Positions 17,302-28,120 are shown, counted from the stretch's first letter. The stretch is DNA of 47,959 nt from Pasteurella bettyae CCUG 2042 (GCF_000262245.1 NZ_AJSX01000038.1:1-47959), one strand, 5' to 3'. Program-made: numbers and translations. The notes: generated by a model not told the origin, from the letters alone.

Positions 17302-17340
17302 AAAAGTGCGGTATATTTTTAAAAAATAGACCGCACTTTT
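17302..17340. terminator. Bidirectional uptake-sequence dyad between mrcB and ribE
   Basis: AAAAGTGCGGT (17302-17312) and ACCGCACTTTT (17330-17340) form an 11-bp stem, extendable by an inner ATTTTT/AAAAAT pairing. It sits between convergent mrcB and ribE and can terminate both. Confidence 0.8.
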
Positions 17341-17353
17341 ATTATTTTAATAA

Positions 17354-17965
17354 TTAAATTCTGACTGCTAAATATCTTTCAACCGTGTCTACAATAGCTT
17401 GTGTTTGAGAATTAACTTCAATATTTACTTTTGAACCCACTATTCGTTCACCGATCAAAGTACGTTGGATGGTTTCTGGAATTAAATTCACACAAAAAGT
17501 ATTCTGCTCTACTTCGACAACCGTTAAACTAATACCATCGATAGCAATAAAACCTTTAGTTAAAATATATTTCATCGCTTCGGTATTTAATAATTTAAAC
17601 CACAATCTTAAATTATTCTCAGAAGAAACCTTTTCTACCACCTCAGCCATACAATACACATGACCTGAAAGAATATGTCCTCCAATTTCAGTGCCCATTT
17701 TCATAGCTCGTTCAATATTAACAAAGTCTCCTGCTTTTAATTGCCCAAGATTAGTGATATTTAATGTTTCCATCATTAAATCAAAGCTGACTAAATCATC
17801 TTCAATAGAAGTAACCGTTAAACAAACCCCATTATTTGCTACAGATGCACCAATTTCTAATCCATCTAATAATTCCTGTGGCATTTTAATTGTCTGTGTT
17901 CTAAAATCTTTTTTTGATACAATAGATTGGATTTGAGCAGTACCCTGTACAATTCCTGTAAACAT
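17354..17965 (-). CDS. ribE: Riboflavin synthase (alpha subunit)
   Basis: Catalyses the last step of riboflavin synthesis: two 6,7-dimethyl-8-ribityllumazine molecules give riboflavin and a pyrimidine. 203 aa with two lumazine-binding barrels: the first begins MFTGIVQG and has the [13 protein letters not shown] motif, the second has GGHILSGHV and [16 protein letters not shown] 17965 has the ribosome binding site GGAGAG; an in-frame ATG at 17995 would add ten residues ahead of the invariant MFTGI and is rejected. It is divergent from mdtK, the same arrangement as in E. coli. Also called ribC in E. coli nomenclature. No FMN riboswitch is seen upstream. Confidence 0.95.
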   Translation of the reverse strand: MFTGIVQGTAQIQSIVSKKDFRTQTIKMPQELLDGLEIGASVANNGVCLTVTSIEDDLVSFDLMMETLNITNLGQLKAGDFVNIERAMKMGTEIGGHILSGHVYCMAEVVEKVSSENNLRLWFKLLNTEAMKYILTKGFIAIDGISLTVVEVEQNTFCVNLIPETIQRTLIGERIVGSKVNIEVNSQTQAIVDTVERYLAVRI

Positions 17966-18043
17966 ATTTCTCTCCGATAAATGTGTAAATTTCAATATCT
18001 ATAAAATCATTTTTACTATTATAAATTATAATTACTCATTTTT

Positions 18044-19441
18044 ATGCAAAAAATTACCCACTGGCAAGAATATAAGCAAGAAACAAACACATTAATTAAA
18101 CTATCTCTTCCAATTTTGTTCGCACAAATTGCACAAAACTCTATGGGGCTAGTGGATACTATTATGTCAGGCCGTGTGAGCGCTGCCGATATGGCTGCCA
18201 TTTCAATCGGCGCTTCTATTTGGATGCCATTAGTGTTATTTGGACAAGGCTTATTATTAGCATTACCGCCAACAATTTCTTATTTAAATGGCTCAAATCA
18301 ACGCCATCGTATCGCTCACCAAGTCCGCCAAGGGATTTGGATTATTGCATTATCTATTATTCCTCTCGCATTATTAATTTATCATAGTGATATTATTATT
18401 AATCGCATGGGTATGGAAAAGCACTTAGCAAAAATTACTATCGAATATTTACATGCAATGTTATTTGGCCTACCTGCTTATTTATTACTCGTAAACTTTC
18501 GTTGTTTGAATGATGGTCTAGCCAAAACCAAACCCGCAATGATCATTACCTTCTTTGGCTTATTATTAAATATTCCTCTTAACTATATTTTTATCTATGG
18601 AAAATTAGGATTACCACCTTTTGGAGCCGTTGGTTGTGGAATTGCTACAGCCATTGTTAATTGGGTAATGTGTATAATGATGATCGGTTATAGCAAATCT
18701 GCACAAAATCAACTAGATCTTAAAATATTTGAGAAAATTATTGAAAAACCTAATGTAATAACTTTAAAAAAACTGCTCAAACTTGGCTTACCCATTGCTA
18801 TAGCCTTATGCAGTGAAGTGGCGCTTTTTGCTTTAACGTCATTACTTCTATCACCTTTAGGTACAAATGCAGTTGCAAGCCATCAAATTGCACTCAATAC
18901 GAGTTCTTTTATTTTTATGTTACCCATGTCTCTTGGTATAGCGACAACCATTCTTGTTGGACAAAGTCTCGGTGAAAAATCCCCATTAAAAGCTAAACAT
19001 ATTAGTTATGTTGCTCTTTTTGTAGGATTAGCAACTGCAACTATTACCGCTTTTATTACTGTTGTTCTGCGTTATGAAATTGCTGGTATTTTCGTTAAAG
19101 ATCATGAAGTCATTGCCTTAGCCGCATCTTTATTATTACTCAATGCCTTATATCAATTTTCAGATGCGATACAAGCCGTTATAGGTGGAGCGCTAAGAGG
19201 CTATAAAGATACCAAAGCAATTTTATATATTACATTATTCTGCTATTGGGGAGTTGGAATGCCTATTGGCTATGCATTAGCTCGCACAGATTTAATAATA
19301 ACCCATATCGGCCCAACAGGATTTTGGATAGCCTTTGTTGTAAGTCTCACTATAGCCGCCATTCTGTTATATTATCGAATGCACAAAATTCAATCTCAAT
19401 CAGATGAAGATTTGCTAACTCATCTAGAAAAACTGAAATAA
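18044..19441 (+). CDS. mdtK: MATE-family multidrug efflux protein (MdtK/NorM)
   Basis: Inner-membrane exporter that expels cationic drugs and dyes using the Na+ or H+ gradient. 465 aa with about twelve helices in two halves. The first half has [20 protein letters not shown] and the [10 protein letters not shown] region; the second half repeats the pattern at about residue 245 ([17 protein letters not shown]). The divergent ribE neighbour supports MdtK/NorM rather than DinF or another MATE member. No clear ribosome binding site precedes ATG 18044. Confidence 0.92.
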   Translation: MQKITHWQEYKQETNTLIKLSLPILFAQIAQNSMGLVDTIMSGRVSAADMAAISIGASIWMPLVLFGQGLLLALPPTISYLNGSNQRHRIAHQVRQGIWIIALSIIPLALLIYHSDIIINRMGMEKHLAKITIEYLHAMLFGLPAYLLLVNFRCLNDGLAKTKPAMIITFFGLLLNIPLNYIFIYGKLGLPPFGAVGCGIATAIVNWVMCIMMIGYSKSAQNQLDLKIFEKIIEKPNVITLKKLLKLGLPIAIALCSEVALFALTSLLLSPLGTNAVASHQIALNTSSFIFMLPMSLGIATTILVGQSLGEKSPLKAKHISYVALFVGLATATITAFITVVLRYEIAGIFVKDHEVIALAASLLLLNALYQFSDAIQAVIGGALRGYKDTKAILYITLFCYWGVGMPIGYALARTDLIITHIGPTGFWIAFVVSLTIAAILLYYRMHKIQSQSDEDLLTHLEKLK

Positions 19442-19534
19442 TTCAATGAAAGTAAATGTATCTTTGATAATGATTTAATTTTTTTATTTTATACCGCACT
19501 TTATTGTGCAAGATATTCTATGGTTTACACAAAA

Positions 19535-19564
19535 AAAGCGATGCATTAAATAATGCATCGCTTT
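19535..19564 (-). terminator. Terminator of pykA
   Basis: Thirteen-bp stem (AAAGCGATGCATT with AATGCATCGCTTT) and a 4-base loop. On the minus strand it runs into seven T (19531-19537). It may also stop mdtK transcripts from the other side. Confidence 0.85.
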
Positions 19565-19585
19565 CTATTTAAATAATATTAATGA

Positions 19586-21025
19586 TTACTCAACAACTAA
19601 TGTACGGCAGGTATTAGTTGCACCACCATTTAATGGATCGCCTTGAGTAAGAAGCACTAAATCGCCAGCAATTAAATAACCTTTTTCTTTTAAAAGATTA
19701 ATTGCATCTTTAGCACCTTGTGAATTACGTGTCTGACCATCAAAACGTACTGGTGTTACACCGCGATATAAAGCACATGCATTTAATGTTGATTCATTAC
19801 GTGATAAAGCAAAAATTGGTAATCCAGAACTGATACGAGACATTAAACGAGCTGTACTACCAGTACTAGTTAACGCAATAATAGCGGCAACCCCTTCCAT
19901 ATGGTTAGCTGAATACATTGCAGATAAAGCAACTGATTCTTCAATCGTTTGGAATTTAACATCCATACGGTGACGAGAAACATTAATACTTGGCATTCTT
20001 TCAGCGCCTAATGCCACTTTTGCCATTGCAGCAACTGTTTCAGAAGGATATTGTCCAGCAGCGGTTTCAGCAGAAAGCATTACTGCATCAGTACCATCTA
20101 AAACGGCGTTAGCAACGTCCATAACTTCTGCACGAGTTGGCATTGGATTGCTAATCATAGATTCCATCATTTGTGTAGCTGTAATCACAACACGATTTAA
20201 TTGACGTGAACGACGGATCAATTTTTTCTGAACACCAACCAATTCTGCATCACCGATTTCAACACCTAAGTCACCACGAGCAACCATAATAACATCAGAG
20301 GCTAAAATAATATCATCCATCGCTTCTGGTGTTTGAACAGTTTCTGCACGTTCTACTTTAGCAACGATTTGTGCTTTTAAGCCGGCATCACGAGCTAATT
20401 GTCGAGCATAGTTTAAATCTGCACTTGAACGTGGGAATGAGACAGCTAAATAGTCAACACCAATACGTGCAGCAGTGATAATATCTGCTTTATCTTTTTC
20501 AGTTAATGCATCAGCTGATAAACCACCGCCTAACTTATTGATCCCTTTATTATTAGATAAAGGTCCACCTACTGTTACTTCAGTGAAAACTTTAGCGCCT
20601 TCAGCTGATAATACTTTTAATTGCACACGTCCATCATCTAATAATAGGATATCGCCAGGAACAACATCTTGTGGTAATTTTTTATAATCTAAACCCACTG
20701 CATCTTGATTACCTTCGCCTTTAGGTAGATCTGCATCTAAAATAAATTTATCGCCGATACTTAAGAAAATTTTGCCTTCTTTAAAAGTAGAAACACGGAT
20801 TTTTGGACCTTGTAAATCACCTAAAATTGCTACATGCTTGCCTAATTTTTTAGCAATTTCACGCACTTTTTCAGCACGTTGAATATGATCTTCTGGAGAA
20901 CCATGAGAAAAGTTCATACGCACAACATTAGCGCCTGCTGCAATAATTTTTTCTAGGTTATTGCCTTTATCTGTTGCAGGTCCCATTGTACATACGATTT
21001 TGGTTCTTCTTAATTTTCTGGACAT
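19586..21025 (-). CDS. pykA: Pyruvate kinase (PykA type)
   Basis: Last step of glycolysis: phosphoenolpyruvate and ADP to pyruvate and ATP. 479 aa, nearly the length of E. coli PykA (480) and very similar throughout: N-terminal [27 protein letters not shown], the B-domain, the VAKVERAE active-site segment, [10 protein letters not shown] and ATQMMESM, and a C-terminal effector domain. It is the AMP/sugar-phosphate-activated type rather than the fructose-bisphosphate-activated PykF. GGAG lies 9 bases before ATG 21025. A TATAAT box is present on the minus strand at 21123-21128. It is divergent from sixA. Confidence 0.96.
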   Translation of the reverse strand: MSRKLRRTKIVCTMGPATDKGNNLEKIIAAGANVVRMNFSHGSPEDHIQRAEKVREIAKKLGKHVAILGDLQGPKIRVSTFKEGKIFLSIGDKFILDADLPKGEGNQDAVGLDYKKLPQDVVPGDILLLDDGRVQLKVLSAEGAKVFTEVTVGGPLSNNKGINKLGGGLSADALTEKDKADIITAARIGVDYLAVSFPRSSADLNYARQLARDAGLKAQIVAKVERAETVQTPEAMDDIILASDVIMVARGDLGVEIGDAELVGVQKKLIRRSRQLNRVVITATQMMESMISNPMPTRAEVMDVANAVLDGTDAVMLSAETAAGQYPSETVAAMAKVALGAERMPSINVSRHRMDVKFQTIEESVALSAMYSANHMEGVAAIIALTSTGSTARLMSRISSGLPIFALSRNESTLNACALYRGVTPVRFDGQTRNSQGAKDAINLLKEKGYLIAGDLVLLTQGDPLNGGATNTCRTLVVE

Positions 21026-21175
21026 TAATTACTCCGTAAATATTTATACCGTTTGATTTTAAAATAATCTTTTTACTCCGATTTAGCTATAAAAATTAGC
21101 CACAGAGAAAAAACTGGCGGATATTATACGCTGAATTTCAATTTAAAGCGAGCTTACAAAGTAATAAATTTTTCT

Positions 21176-21204
21176 TTGACTTTTTTTACGAAATCTTATT
21201 AGAT
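21176..21204 (+). promoter_or_regulatory. Probable sixA promoter
   Basis: TTGACT (21176-21181), 17 bases, TTAGAT (21199-21204), shortly before the strong ribosome binding site AAGGAG of sixA. Confidence 0.5.
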
Positions 21205-21231
21205 AAGATCCTATTTCTTTAAGGAGCAAAC

Positions 21232-21699
21232 ATGAAAATTTTTGTAATGCGTCATGGCGAAGCTGAAATGCTAGCCAAATCAGATAAAGCACGAGAATTA
21301 ACAGAGAAAGGCCGCCAACAATCCTTACAACAAGGTCAATGGTTAAAAGATAATTTCCCAACGCTTGATTACGTGATTGTTAGCCCATATAGTCGAGCAC
21401 TACAAACCTTAGAGCAAATTGATAAAATTTATGAAGGGCAACTGGCAAATAAAACTGAAATTTGGGATGGTATTACACCTTATGGTGATGCAGAAATTAT
21501 TTCTGATTATTTACTCGCTTTATATGAACAACACTCAATTGAATCTTTACTCATTATTTCTCACTTACCATTAGTGGGTGAAATTGTGACTGAGCTTTGC
21601 CAAAAAAATCCCATTAACTACCAAACATCGACTATTGCTCAAATTGAATGGGACACAGAAATAGGCATCATTGAACAAATTAAATATGCGGACAAATAA
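21232..21699 (+). CDS. sixA: Phosphohistidine phosphatase SixA
   Basis: Small histidine-phosphatase-fold enzyme (155 aa; E. coli 161). In E. coli SixA removes phosphate from histidine of phosphotransfer proteins such as ArcB and the nitrogen PTS protein NPr. The catalytic RHGEAE motif is at residues 7-12, and a second conserved His lies in IISHLPLVGE. The lack of the long insertions of phosphoglycerate mutases fits SixA. AAGGAGCAAAC precedes ATG 21232. Monocistronic by appearance, divergent from pykA. Confidence 0.92.
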   Translation: MKIFVMRHGEAEMLAKSDKARELTEKGRQQSLQQGQWLKDNFPTLDYVIVSPYSRALQTLEQIDKIYEGQLANKTEIWDGITPYGDAEIISDYLLALYEQHSIESLLIISHLPLVGEIVTELCQKNPINYQTSTIAQIEWDTEIGIIEQIKYADK

Positions 21700-21744
21700 T
21701 TCGTTTAAAAAACAGGCAACCTCATATAAAAGATAAAAAATACC

Positions 21745-21773
21745 TTGTCGTCACTTCTAAAAATCTATATTAT
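21745..21773 (+). promoter_or_regulatory. Promoter of tRNA-Val
   Basis: TTGTCG (21745-21750), 17 bases, TATTAT (21768-21773), placing transcription start a few bases before the tRNA. Confidence 0.55.
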
Positions 21774-21785
21774 TACAACCAATTT

Positions 21786-21862
21786 GCGACTATAGCTCAG
21801 TTGGTTAGAGCACCACCTTGACATGGTGGGGGTCACTGGTTCGAGTCCAGCTAGTCGCACCA
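21786..21862 (+). tRNA. tRNA-Val (anticodon GAC)
   Basis: Complete 77-base cloverleaf with an encoded CCA. The anticodon loop TTGACAT gives GAC (21820-21822), reading GUC and GUU. Close to E. coli valV/valW. Solitary gene with its own promoter and terminator. Confidence 0.97.
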
Positions 21863-21866
21863 TTTC

Positions 21867-21896
21867 ATCCCAAGTTATATAACTTGGGATTTTTTA
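21867..21896 (+). terminator. Terminator of tRNA-Val
   Basis: Perfect palindrome of 24 bases (21867-21890) followed by a run of T, immediately after the tRNA. Confidence 0.88.
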
Positions 21897-21949
21897 TGAA
21901 AAATAACTATTCTCACTAGAAAATTTTTTTAAAATTAACCGCACTTTTC

Positions 21950-21980
21950 TATAAAACTAAAGCCGAAATAAATTTTCGGC
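21950..21980 (-). terminator. Terminator of glmM
   Basis: Seven-bp stem (GCCGAAA 21962-21968 with TTTCGGC 21974-21980) and a 5-base loop. On the minus strand it is followed by a T-rich stretch. An uptake core lies just beyond it at 21938-21946. Confidence 0.7.
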
Positions 21981-22002
21981 TTCAGATAATCAGTGGAAAG
22001 AA

Positions 22003-23337
22003 TTAATTATTCTTTACTACTTCTGCAATTTCCTCTGCATACTGCTGAGCCAAATTACCGTCAGAACATTCTACCATAACACGAATTAAAGGCTCCGTTC
22101 CTGATTTACGTAATAAAATGCGACCTATTCTAGCTAAACGCTTTTCAACACTGGCTGAAACGGTTTTTACAGCTTCACTTTCCAATGGGTTTTTACCACC
22201 ACTAAAACGAACATTTATTAAAACTTGTGGGAATAATTTTACTGCACTGGCTAATTCATTCAATGATAACTTATGGGTTGCCATCGCTGTTAATACAGCT
22301 AAAGAAGCAATGATACCATCCCCTGTAGTATTTTTTTCAGCAATGATAATATGACCAGAATTTTCGCCGCCTAATGACCAATTATTTTCTTGCATTTTTT
22401 CTAGTACATATCGATCTCCCACATTGGCACGAATGAATGGGATACCTAAGGTCTTAAGTGATAATTCTAAACTCATATTACTCATCAATGTACCAACAAC
22501 ACCGCCTTTTAATTTTCCAGCACGTAAAGCTTCACGAGCAATAATAAATAAAATTTGATCGCCATCAACAGTATGACCTAAATGATCAATCATCATAATA
22601 CGGTCACCATCACCATCATATGCAAGTCCTAAATCTGCTTTAGTTTCTAGTACTTTAGCTCTTAATGCACTTACATCTGTTGCACCACATTTATCGTTAA
22701 TATTCATTCCATTTGGAGAAGTTCCAATCTCAATGACTTCTGCACCTAATTCACGCATGACATTAGGTGCAATTTGGTAAGTTGCACCATTTGCACAATC
22801 TACGACAATCTTATATCCAGATAGACCGAGATGTGTTGGGAATGTCCCTTTGCAGAATTCAATATAACGCCCTGCTGCGTCATTAATACGACTTGCCCGA
22901 CCTAACTCAGCAGACTCAACACAATCAATAGGCTGCTCTAACATCGCCTCTATAGCTTCTTCTACTTCATCTGGTAATTTTGTGCCCTGAGCAGAAAAAA
23001 ACTTAATACCATTATCATAATAAGGATTGTGTGAAGCAGAAATAACGATGCCTGCTTCTGCACGGAAAGTTCGAGTTAAATAGGCGACTGCTGGGGTTGG
23101 CATTGGACCAATAAAGGCTGCCGATAATCCAGCTGCAGCAAGTCCCGCTTCAAGTGCTGATTCCAACATATAACCCGAAATACGAGTGTCTTTACCAATT
23201 AATACTTGTCGAGAACCTTGTGAAGCAAGCACTTTACCTGCTGCCCAACCAAGTTTTAATGCAAAATCTGGTGTAATAGGAAAGGTACCTACTTTTCCTC
23301 GAACACCATCAGTACCAAAATATTTACGTTCTGCCAT
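22003..23337 (-). CDS. glmM: Phosphoglucosamine mutase
   Basis: Interconverts glucosamine-6-phosphate and glucosamine-1-phosphate, feeding UDP-GlcNAc for peptidoglycan and lipid A. 444 aa (E. coli 445). The N-terminal YFGTDGVRG, the phosphoserine loop ISASHNPY (about residue 100), the metal-binding DGDGDR, the sugar-binding GGENSGH and the phosphate-binding [10 protein letters not shown] are all visible. It follows folP by 20 bases in the widely conserved ftsH-folP-glmM order, so the genes may share transcripts, although a terminator lies between ftsH and folP. Confidence 0.97.
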   Translation of the reverse strand: MAERKYFGTDGVRGKVGTFPITPDFALKLGWAAGKVLASQGSRQVLIGKDTRISGYMLESALEAGLAAAGLSAAFIGPMPTPAVAYLTRTFRAEAGIVISASHNPYYDNGIKFFSAQGTKLPDEVEEAIEAMLEQPIDCVESAELGRASRINDAAGRYIEFCKGTFPTHLGLSGYKIVVDCANGATYQIAPNVMRELGAEVIEIGTSPNGMNINDKCGATDVSALRAKVLETKADLGLAYDGDGDRIMMIDHLGHTVDGDQILFIIAREALRAGKLKGGVVGTLMSNMSLELSLKTLGIPFIRANVGDRYVLEKMQENNWSLGGENSGHIIIAEKNTTGDGIIASLAVLTAMATHKLSLNELASAVKLFPQVLINVRFSGGKNPLESEAVKTVSASVEKRLARIGRILLRKSGTEPLIRVMVECSDGNLAQQYAEEIAEVVKNN

Positions 23338-23357
23338 TTATCATTCCTTATTTAATT

Positions 23358-24185
23358 CTAGGCTTGTAAGGTTGCTTGCCAAATTTTCAATGCATCAGCA
23401 GTTTCATCTACATCGTGAACACGCAAAATTGTTGCACCATTCATTGCAGAAATTAATGCTGCTGTTGCACTACCTACTGTACGTTCTGTAACTGTTTTAT
23501 TTAATACTGCACCAAGCATAGACTTCCGAGAAAGTCCTGCCAGCACGGGATATCCATGAACAGCAAAACGAGCAAGTTGTTGTAGTAGTTTATAATTGTG
23601 TTGGACTGATTTCCCAAATCCAAATCCCATATCCCAAATGATATTTTCTGATTTCATGCCTGCCTGTAGACAAACTGCGGTACGATTTTGTAAAAAATTT
23701 AATACATCAGTGACCACATCATCATATTGAGGATTTTGTTGCATGGTTCTTGGCTGCCCTTGCATGTGCATAATACAGGTAGGCAATCCTAATTCGACTG
23801 CCACTTCAAGTGCATGAGGTTCTTGTAACGCACGAATATCATTAATCATATCCATTCCTACTTTTGCACTTTCTTTCATAACCGGTGGTTTAGAGGTATC
23901 CACAGATATCCAGCAATCAAATCGCTGAGAAATAGCTTCAACTACAGGAACAACACGATCTAACTCTTGTTCTAAGCTAACTTCCTCGGCATTCGGTCTG
24001 GTTGATTCCCCCCCCACATCAATAATAGATGCTCCCGCTTTTAGCATTTTTTCTGTCTGTTCTATAGCCTTATCTAATTGATAAAACTTTCCGCTATCAG
24101 AAAATGAATCTGGGGTAAAATTCAATATACCCATAATTTGGGGAGTGGACAAATCTAATACTTTATTATTTGCATAAAGTTTCAT
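23358..24185 (-). CDS. folP: Dihydropteroate synthase
   Basis: Joins p-aminobenzoate to hydroxymethyl-dihydropterin diphosphate in folate synthesis; the target of sulfonamides. 275 aa TIM barrel with MGILNFTPDSFSDSG and DVGGESTRPN near the N-terminus, SVDTSKP, INDIRALQ, and GLSRKSMLG near the C-terminus. It supplies the product side of the reaction whose pterin substrate comes from FolK, encoded elsewhere in this window. It lies between ftsH and glmM as in E. coli. Confidence 0.96.
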   Translation of the reverse strand: MKLYANNKVLDLSTPQIMGILNFTPDSFSDSGKFYQLDKAIEQTEKMLKAGASIIDVGGESTRPNAEEVSLEQELDRVVPVVEAISQRFDCWISVDTSKPPVMKESAKVGMDMINDIRALQEPHALEVAVELGLPTCIMHMQGQPRTMQQNPQYDDVVTDVLNFLQNRTAVCLQAGMKSENIIWDMGFGFGKSVQHNYKLLQQLARFAVHGYPVLAGLSRKSMLGAVLNKTVTERTVGSATAALISAMNGATILRVHDVDETADALKIWQATLQA

Positions 24186-24251
24186 GAATAAATGATCTCA
24201 ATAAGTAAGAAGCCATAATAAAAAGTCTGTTTATTATAATCAAAATATAAA

Positions 24252-24293
24252 TAAAAATAAAAAAGCCTTTTTAGTTATTCACTAAAAAGGCTT
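24252..24293 (-). terminator. Terminator of ftsH
   Basis: Thirteen-bp stem (24263-24275 with 24281-24293) and a 5-base loop. On the minus strand a T-rich run follows. It separates ftsH from folP, so folP-glmM may need partial readthrough or an internal promoter. Confidence 0.85.
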
Positions 24294-24306
24294 CGTTGAC
24301 ACATAC

Positions 24307-26214
24307 TTATTGTACAGAAGAATTATCTGAAGTTTGCGTTTCTTCAAATTTATTTTCTTCAGAAGAATTTTCACTCTTCGTTGATGAATTAGTACCTGAA
24401 TGATCTTCCCAACCTGAAGGAGGTGTAACAGGTTCACGATTCATTAATTGTTTAATCTGCGTTTCTTCAATGGTTTCATATTTTACTAATGCATCTTTCA
24501 TTGCATGTAAAATATCCATATTATCTATTAATATCTGTCTTGCACGACCATAGTTACGAGATACAATTTCACGAACTTCTTCATCAATAATATGAGCAGT
24601 TTCATCAGACATATGTTGTGCTTTAGCCATTGAACGTCCTAAGAAAACTTCGCCATCATCTTCAGTGTATAAAATCGGACCTAATTTATCTGAAAATCCC
24701 CATTGGGTCACCATATTACGTGCAATATTAGTTGCTACTTTAATATCATTTGATGCCCCTGTAGATATATTTTCTTCACCATAAATTAAATCTTCAGCTA
24801 AACGTCCAGCATAGAGAGTAGATAATTTGCTTTCTAACTGTTTCTGACTAACGCTAATTTGATCGCCTTCTGGTAAGAAGAAAGTAACACCGAGTGCTCG
24901 ACCACGAGGGATAATAGTCACTTTATGTACAGGATCATGTTCTGGCACTAAATAACCGACAATCGCATGCCCTGCCTCATGATAAGCTGTGGACTCTTTT
25001 TGTTTATCCGTCATAATCATTGTACGACGTTCAGGCCCCATATTAATCTTATCTTTTGCCTTTTCAAATTCAAGCATTGTAACAACTCGTTTATTGGTAC
25101 GAGCGGCAAATAATGCAGCTTCATTGACTAAATTGGCTAAATCAGCACCAGAATAACCAGGTGTTCCACGAGCTAATGTCATAGCATCAACATCAGAAGC
25201 AATAGGCACCTTACGCATATGCACTTTTAGAATTTGTTCTCGACCTCGTACATCTGGTAGCCCCACAACAACTTGGCGGTCAAAACGTCCAGGTCGGGTT
25301 AGTGCTGGATCTAATACATCAGGACGGTTAGTTGCGGCAATCACAATCACACCTTCATTACCTTCGAAACCATCCATTTCAACAAGCATTTGGTTCAAAG
25401 TTTGTTCACGTTCATCATGACCACCGCCAAGGCCAGCACCACGCTGACGACCTACTGCATCAATTTCATCAATAAAAATTAAGCATGGGGCATTTTTCTT
25501 AGCCTGTTCAAACATATCACGCACACGAGATGCACCAACCCCAACAAACATTTCAACAAAGTCAGAACCTGAGATACTAAAAAATGGTACTTTTGCTTCG
25601 CCAGCAATAGCTTTAGCAATTAAAGTTTTCCCTGTTCCTGGAGGTCCCACCATTAAAATACCTTTAGGAATTTTACCGCCTAATTTTTGAAACTTGCTAG
25701 GATCACGTAAGAAATCAACAATTTCGCCCACTTCTTCCTTCGCTTCATCACAGCCTGCGACATCTGCAAATGTGGTTTTAATTTGTTCTTTTGTCAGCAT
25801 TTTAGCTCGACTTTTACCAAAGCTCATTGCCTTACCGCCACCGCCTTGCATTTGACGCATAAAAAATATCCATACACCAATTAAAAAGAGCATTGGAAAC
25901 CAAGAAATTAAGATCTGTGATAATAAACCTCTTTTTTCTGGCATAGTGCCTTCTACTTTGACTTTCTTATTTAAAAGATCATTTAAAATTTTATCATCGT
26001 AAAGAGGCATTACGGTTGAGTATTTCGTACCATCTGTCTTAGTGACAATAATTTCAGAATCTTCAAAACGTGCTTGTGCCACTTGATTGTTACCTACATC
26101 CGTTACGAAAGTAGTATAATCTGTAGCATTGCCATTTGCACTAGAACTAAAACCTTGGTATGCCGTCATCATGACAACTGCAATAACAACCCAAAGTATT
26201 ATGTTTTTAACCAT
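24307..26214 (-). CDS. ftsH: Membrane-anchored AAA+ zinc protease FtsH
   Basis: Hexameric inner-membrane protease that degrades misfolded membrane proteins and regulators such as LpxC and sigma-32. Two membrane helices (about residues 3-20 and 100-120) flank a periplasmic domain; then an AAA module with [18 protein letters not shown] and [12 protein letters not shown], and the zinc protease motif HEAGH. From ATG 26214 the protein is 635 aa and begins MVKNIILW, like family members. An in-frame TTG at 26223 has a better placed GAGG and would add only three residues. A Ser/Asn/Glu-rich tail ends the protein. It is downstream of rlmE, as in E. coli. Confidence 0.96.
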   Translation of the reverse strand: MVKNIILWVVIAVVMMTAYQGFSSSANGNATDYTTFVTDVGNNQVAQARFEDSEIIVTKTDGTKYSTVMPLYDDKILNDLLNKKVKVEGTMPEKRGLLSQILISWFPMLFLIGVWIFFMRQMQGGGGKAMSFGKSRAKMLTKEQIKTTFADVAGCDEAKEEVGEIVDFLRDPSKFQKLGGKIPKGILMVGPPGTGKTLIAKAIAGEAKVPFFSISGSDFVEMFVGVGASRVRDMFEQAKKNAPCLIFIDEIDAVGRQRGAGLGGGHDEREQTLNQMLVEMDGFEGNEGVIVIAATNRPDVLDPALTRPGRFDRQVVVGLPDVRGREQILKVHMRKVPIASDVDAMTLARGTPGYSGADLANLVNEAALFAARTNKRVVTMLEFEKAKDKINMGPERRTMIMTDKQKESTAYHEAGHAIVGYLVPEHDPVHKVTIIPRGRALGVTFFLPEGDQISVSQKQLESKLSTLYAGRLAEDLIYGEENISTGASNDIKVATNIARNMVTQWGFSDKLGPILYTEDDGEVFLGRSMAKAQHMSDETAHIIDEEVREIVSRNYGRARQILIDNMDILHAMKDALVKYETIEETQIKQLMNREPVTPPSGWEDHSGTNSSTKSENSSEENKFEETQTSDNSSVQ

Positions 26215-26358
26215 ATCGTTCAAGGTTCGACCTCGTTTTCTCGTTAATAAATTAGTATTAGTATGTAGCTTACTATAATTTTATAATTACATAAAACTAT
26301 TAGTAAAATAGTCAGACTTAAAAAAATCTAAAATAGTTTAAATTAATGGCTATCATAG

Positions 26359-26985
26359 TTAACCGCGATAACCAGTTGCCACAATATAGACTTCACGAGA
26401 ACGATCTCGAGAAGCTTCTGGCTTACGTACTTTTACCGTAGTAAATAAAGAACGAATCTCTTTTAAATATTCATCAAAGCCTTCTCCTTGGAAAACTTTT
26501 ACTACAAAACTTCCCTTTTGTGCTAAAACTTGCTTACACATATCTAAGGCTAATTCCACAAGATACATTGCTCTTGGAATATCCACAGAAGGTGTACCAC
26601 TGAAATTAGGTGCCATATCTGACATCACGACATCCACTTGTTCATCACCAACACGCTCTAACAATGCGGCAAGTACATTTTCATCACGGAAATCACCTTG
26701 TAAAAAATCTACACCAACAATTGGATCCATATCTAAAATATCACAGGCAATTACCCTTCCTTTATCTCCAATTTGGGTGACCACATATTGCGACCATCCT
26801 CCTGGTGCAGCACCAAGATCCACCACTGTCATGCCAGGTTTAAATAGACGATCAGTTTGCTGAATTTCGTCTAATTTAAAATAGGCACGAGAGCGTAATT
26901 TCTGCTTATGTGCTTTTTGTACGAAAGGATCTTTAAAATGTTCATTTAACCAACGGCTTGAACTTGCCGAACGTTTTTTTCCCAT
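26359..26985 (-). CDS. rlmE: 23S rRNA 2'-O-methyltransferase RlmE (FtsJ/RrmJ)
   Basis: Methylates the ribose of U2552 in the A-loop of 23S rRNA, helping 50S assembly. 208 aa (E. coli 209). The SAM-binding motif [12 protein letters not shown] and the catalytic K-D-K-E tetrad are visible: Lys near RAYFKLDEI, Asp in MSDMAPN, Lys in [10 protein letters not shown] and Glu near SREVYIV. It precedes ftsH on the same strand and is divergent from yhbY, a conserved ribosome-linked arrangement. Confidence 0.96.
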   Translation of the reverse strand: MGKKRSASSSRWLNEHFKDPFVQKAHKQKLRSRAYFKLDEIQQTDRLFKPGMTVVDLGAAPGGWSQYVVTQIGDKGRVIACDILDMDPIVGVDFLQGDFRDENVLAALLERVGDEQVDVVMSDMAPNFSGTPSVDIPRAMYLVELALDMCKQVLAQKGSFVVKVFQGEGFDEYLKEIRSLFTTVKVRKPEASRDRSREVYIVATGYRG

Positions 26986-27103
26986 AATTTTTATAAATCT
27001 TTTGGTGTTTCTTGAATATAAGGTTAAAATTCATAAGTTCAAGTGCTTAAATTAGAAATTTTTCATTTTTCTACCGCACTTTTTTATTATTTTAGGATTA
27101 AAT

Positions 27104-27406
27104 ATGTCAATTACATTATCAACTAAACAAAAACAATTTCTTAAGAGCCTTGCTCATCATTTAAATCCAGTTGTTATGCTCGGTGGCAATGGTTTAACCG
27201 AAGGTGTATTGGCTGAAATTGACAATGCATTAGCTCATCATGAATTAATTAAAGTAAAAATTTCAGGCTCTGATCGTGACACAAAACAATTGATCGTTGA
27301 TGCCATTGTACGAGAAACCCAATCTACCGCTGTGCAACTTATCGGCCATGTACTGATACTTTATCGTCAAAGTGAGAATAATAAAATTATTCTTCCTAAA
27401 AAATAA
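27104..27406 (+). CDS. yhbY: CRM-domain ribosome assembly protein YhbY
   Basis: 100-aa RNA-binding protein (E. coli 97) made of a single CRM domain that associates with pre-50S particles. The GxxG loop appears as VMLGGNGLTEGV, after a typical KQFLKSLAHHLNPV start. AGGAT precedes ATG 27104. It is divergent from rlmE, which also acts on 50S. An uptake core lies in the leader (27073-27081). Confidence 0.93.
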   Translation: MSITLSTKQKQFLKSLAHHLNPVVMLGGNGLTEGVLAEIDNALAHHELIKVKISGSDRDTKQLIVDAIVRETQSTAVQLIGHVLILYRQSENNKIILPKK

Positions 27407-27423
27407 TTTATACTATACATGTT

Positions 27424-27452
27424 ACTGGCACCTCAATTGGTGCCAGTTTTTA
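27424..27452 (+). terminator. Terminator of yhbY
   Basis: Nine-bp stem (ACTGGCACC 27424-27432 with GGTGCCAGT 27439-27447), 6-base loop, then five T in a row. It lies between convergent yhbY and greA and may serve both. Confidence 0.88.
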
Positions 27453-27474
27453 TTGATTAAATTTAATTCAAAAA

Positions 27475-27951
27475 TTAAAGATAATTCACTTCGACAATAT
27501 CAAATTCCACGGTACCACTTGGTACGGCTATATTCACCGTATCATCCACTTCCTTGCCAATAAGCCCTCGAGCAATAGGTGAATTCACTGAAATTAGCCC
27601 TGACTTAATATCCGCTTCATCATCTCCGACAATTTGGTAAGTAACTTCTTCATCAGTCTCCGTATTCACTAATACTACTGTTGCACCGAAAATCACTTTG
27701 CCATTATTGGGAATTTTAGTGATGTCAATAATTTGGCAATTTGATAATTTACTTTCAATTTCTTGAATACGTCCCTCACAAAAACCTTGCTGCTCACGAG
27801 CAGCATGATATTCTGCATTTTCTTTTAAATCGCCATGCTCACGAGCCTCGGCAATAGCTTTAATAATCTCAGGACGACGCGTATTTTTTAAAAAATCTAA
27901 CTCTTGCTTTAATAAATCTGCACCACGCACAGTCATTGGGATTTGATTCAT
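27475..27951 (-). CDS. greA: Transcription elongation factor GreA
   Basis: Binds the RNA polymerase secondary channel and stimulates cleavage of backtracked RNA. 158 aa, exactly the E. coli length. The N-terminal coiled coil carries an acidic tip ([15 protein letters not shown]) with the catalytic acidic residues; the C-terminal FKBP-like domain ends [15 protein letters not shown] precedes ATG 27951. The leader contains a terminator-like hairpin (27976-28006). DksA, another secondary-channel protein, is also in this window. Confidence 0.96.
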   Translation of the reverse strand: MNQIPMTVRGADLLKQELDFLKNTRRPEIIKAIAEAREHGDLKENAEYHAAREQQGFCEGRIQEIESKLSNCQIIDITKIPNNGKVIFGATVVLVNTETDEEVTYQIVGDDEADIKSGLISVNSPIARGLIGKEVDDTVNIAVPSGTVEFDIVEVNYL

Positions 27952-27969
27952 AGTTATCCTTTTTTAGTA

Positions 27970-28006
27970 AAACAAAACCACAATATTGCTAAGCAATATT
28001 GTAGTT
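27970..28006 (-). promoter_or_regulatory. Terminator-like hairpin in the greA leader
   Basis: Inverted repeat ACAATATTGC/GCAATATTGT (27980-27989 with 27993-28002), extended outward by three pairs after one mismatch. In the greA sense direction it is followed by GGTTTTGTTTTACT and lies before the ribosome binding site. The position suits attenuation of greA, as described for the E. coli GraL leader; it could also be a protein operator. Confidence 0.5.
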
Positions 28007-28120
28007 AAATTAAAAATTTGCTATTTATGAGAAAAAATCATTTACTCAATGTTATTCGAGTTCTATTATTGTTCGTCTAAAAAAAAATAGCAACAATAAC
28101 GCAATTTTATCTGTATTAAT

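Noticed and set aside
17966..17995. Riboflavin synthase start at ATG 17995
   Set aside because: The family begins with MFTGIVQG, and GGAGAG lies directly before that ATG (17965).
17966..18043. FMN riboswitch upstream of ribE
   Set aside because: The ribE-mdtK gap is only 78 bases and shows none of the conserved RFN element segments.
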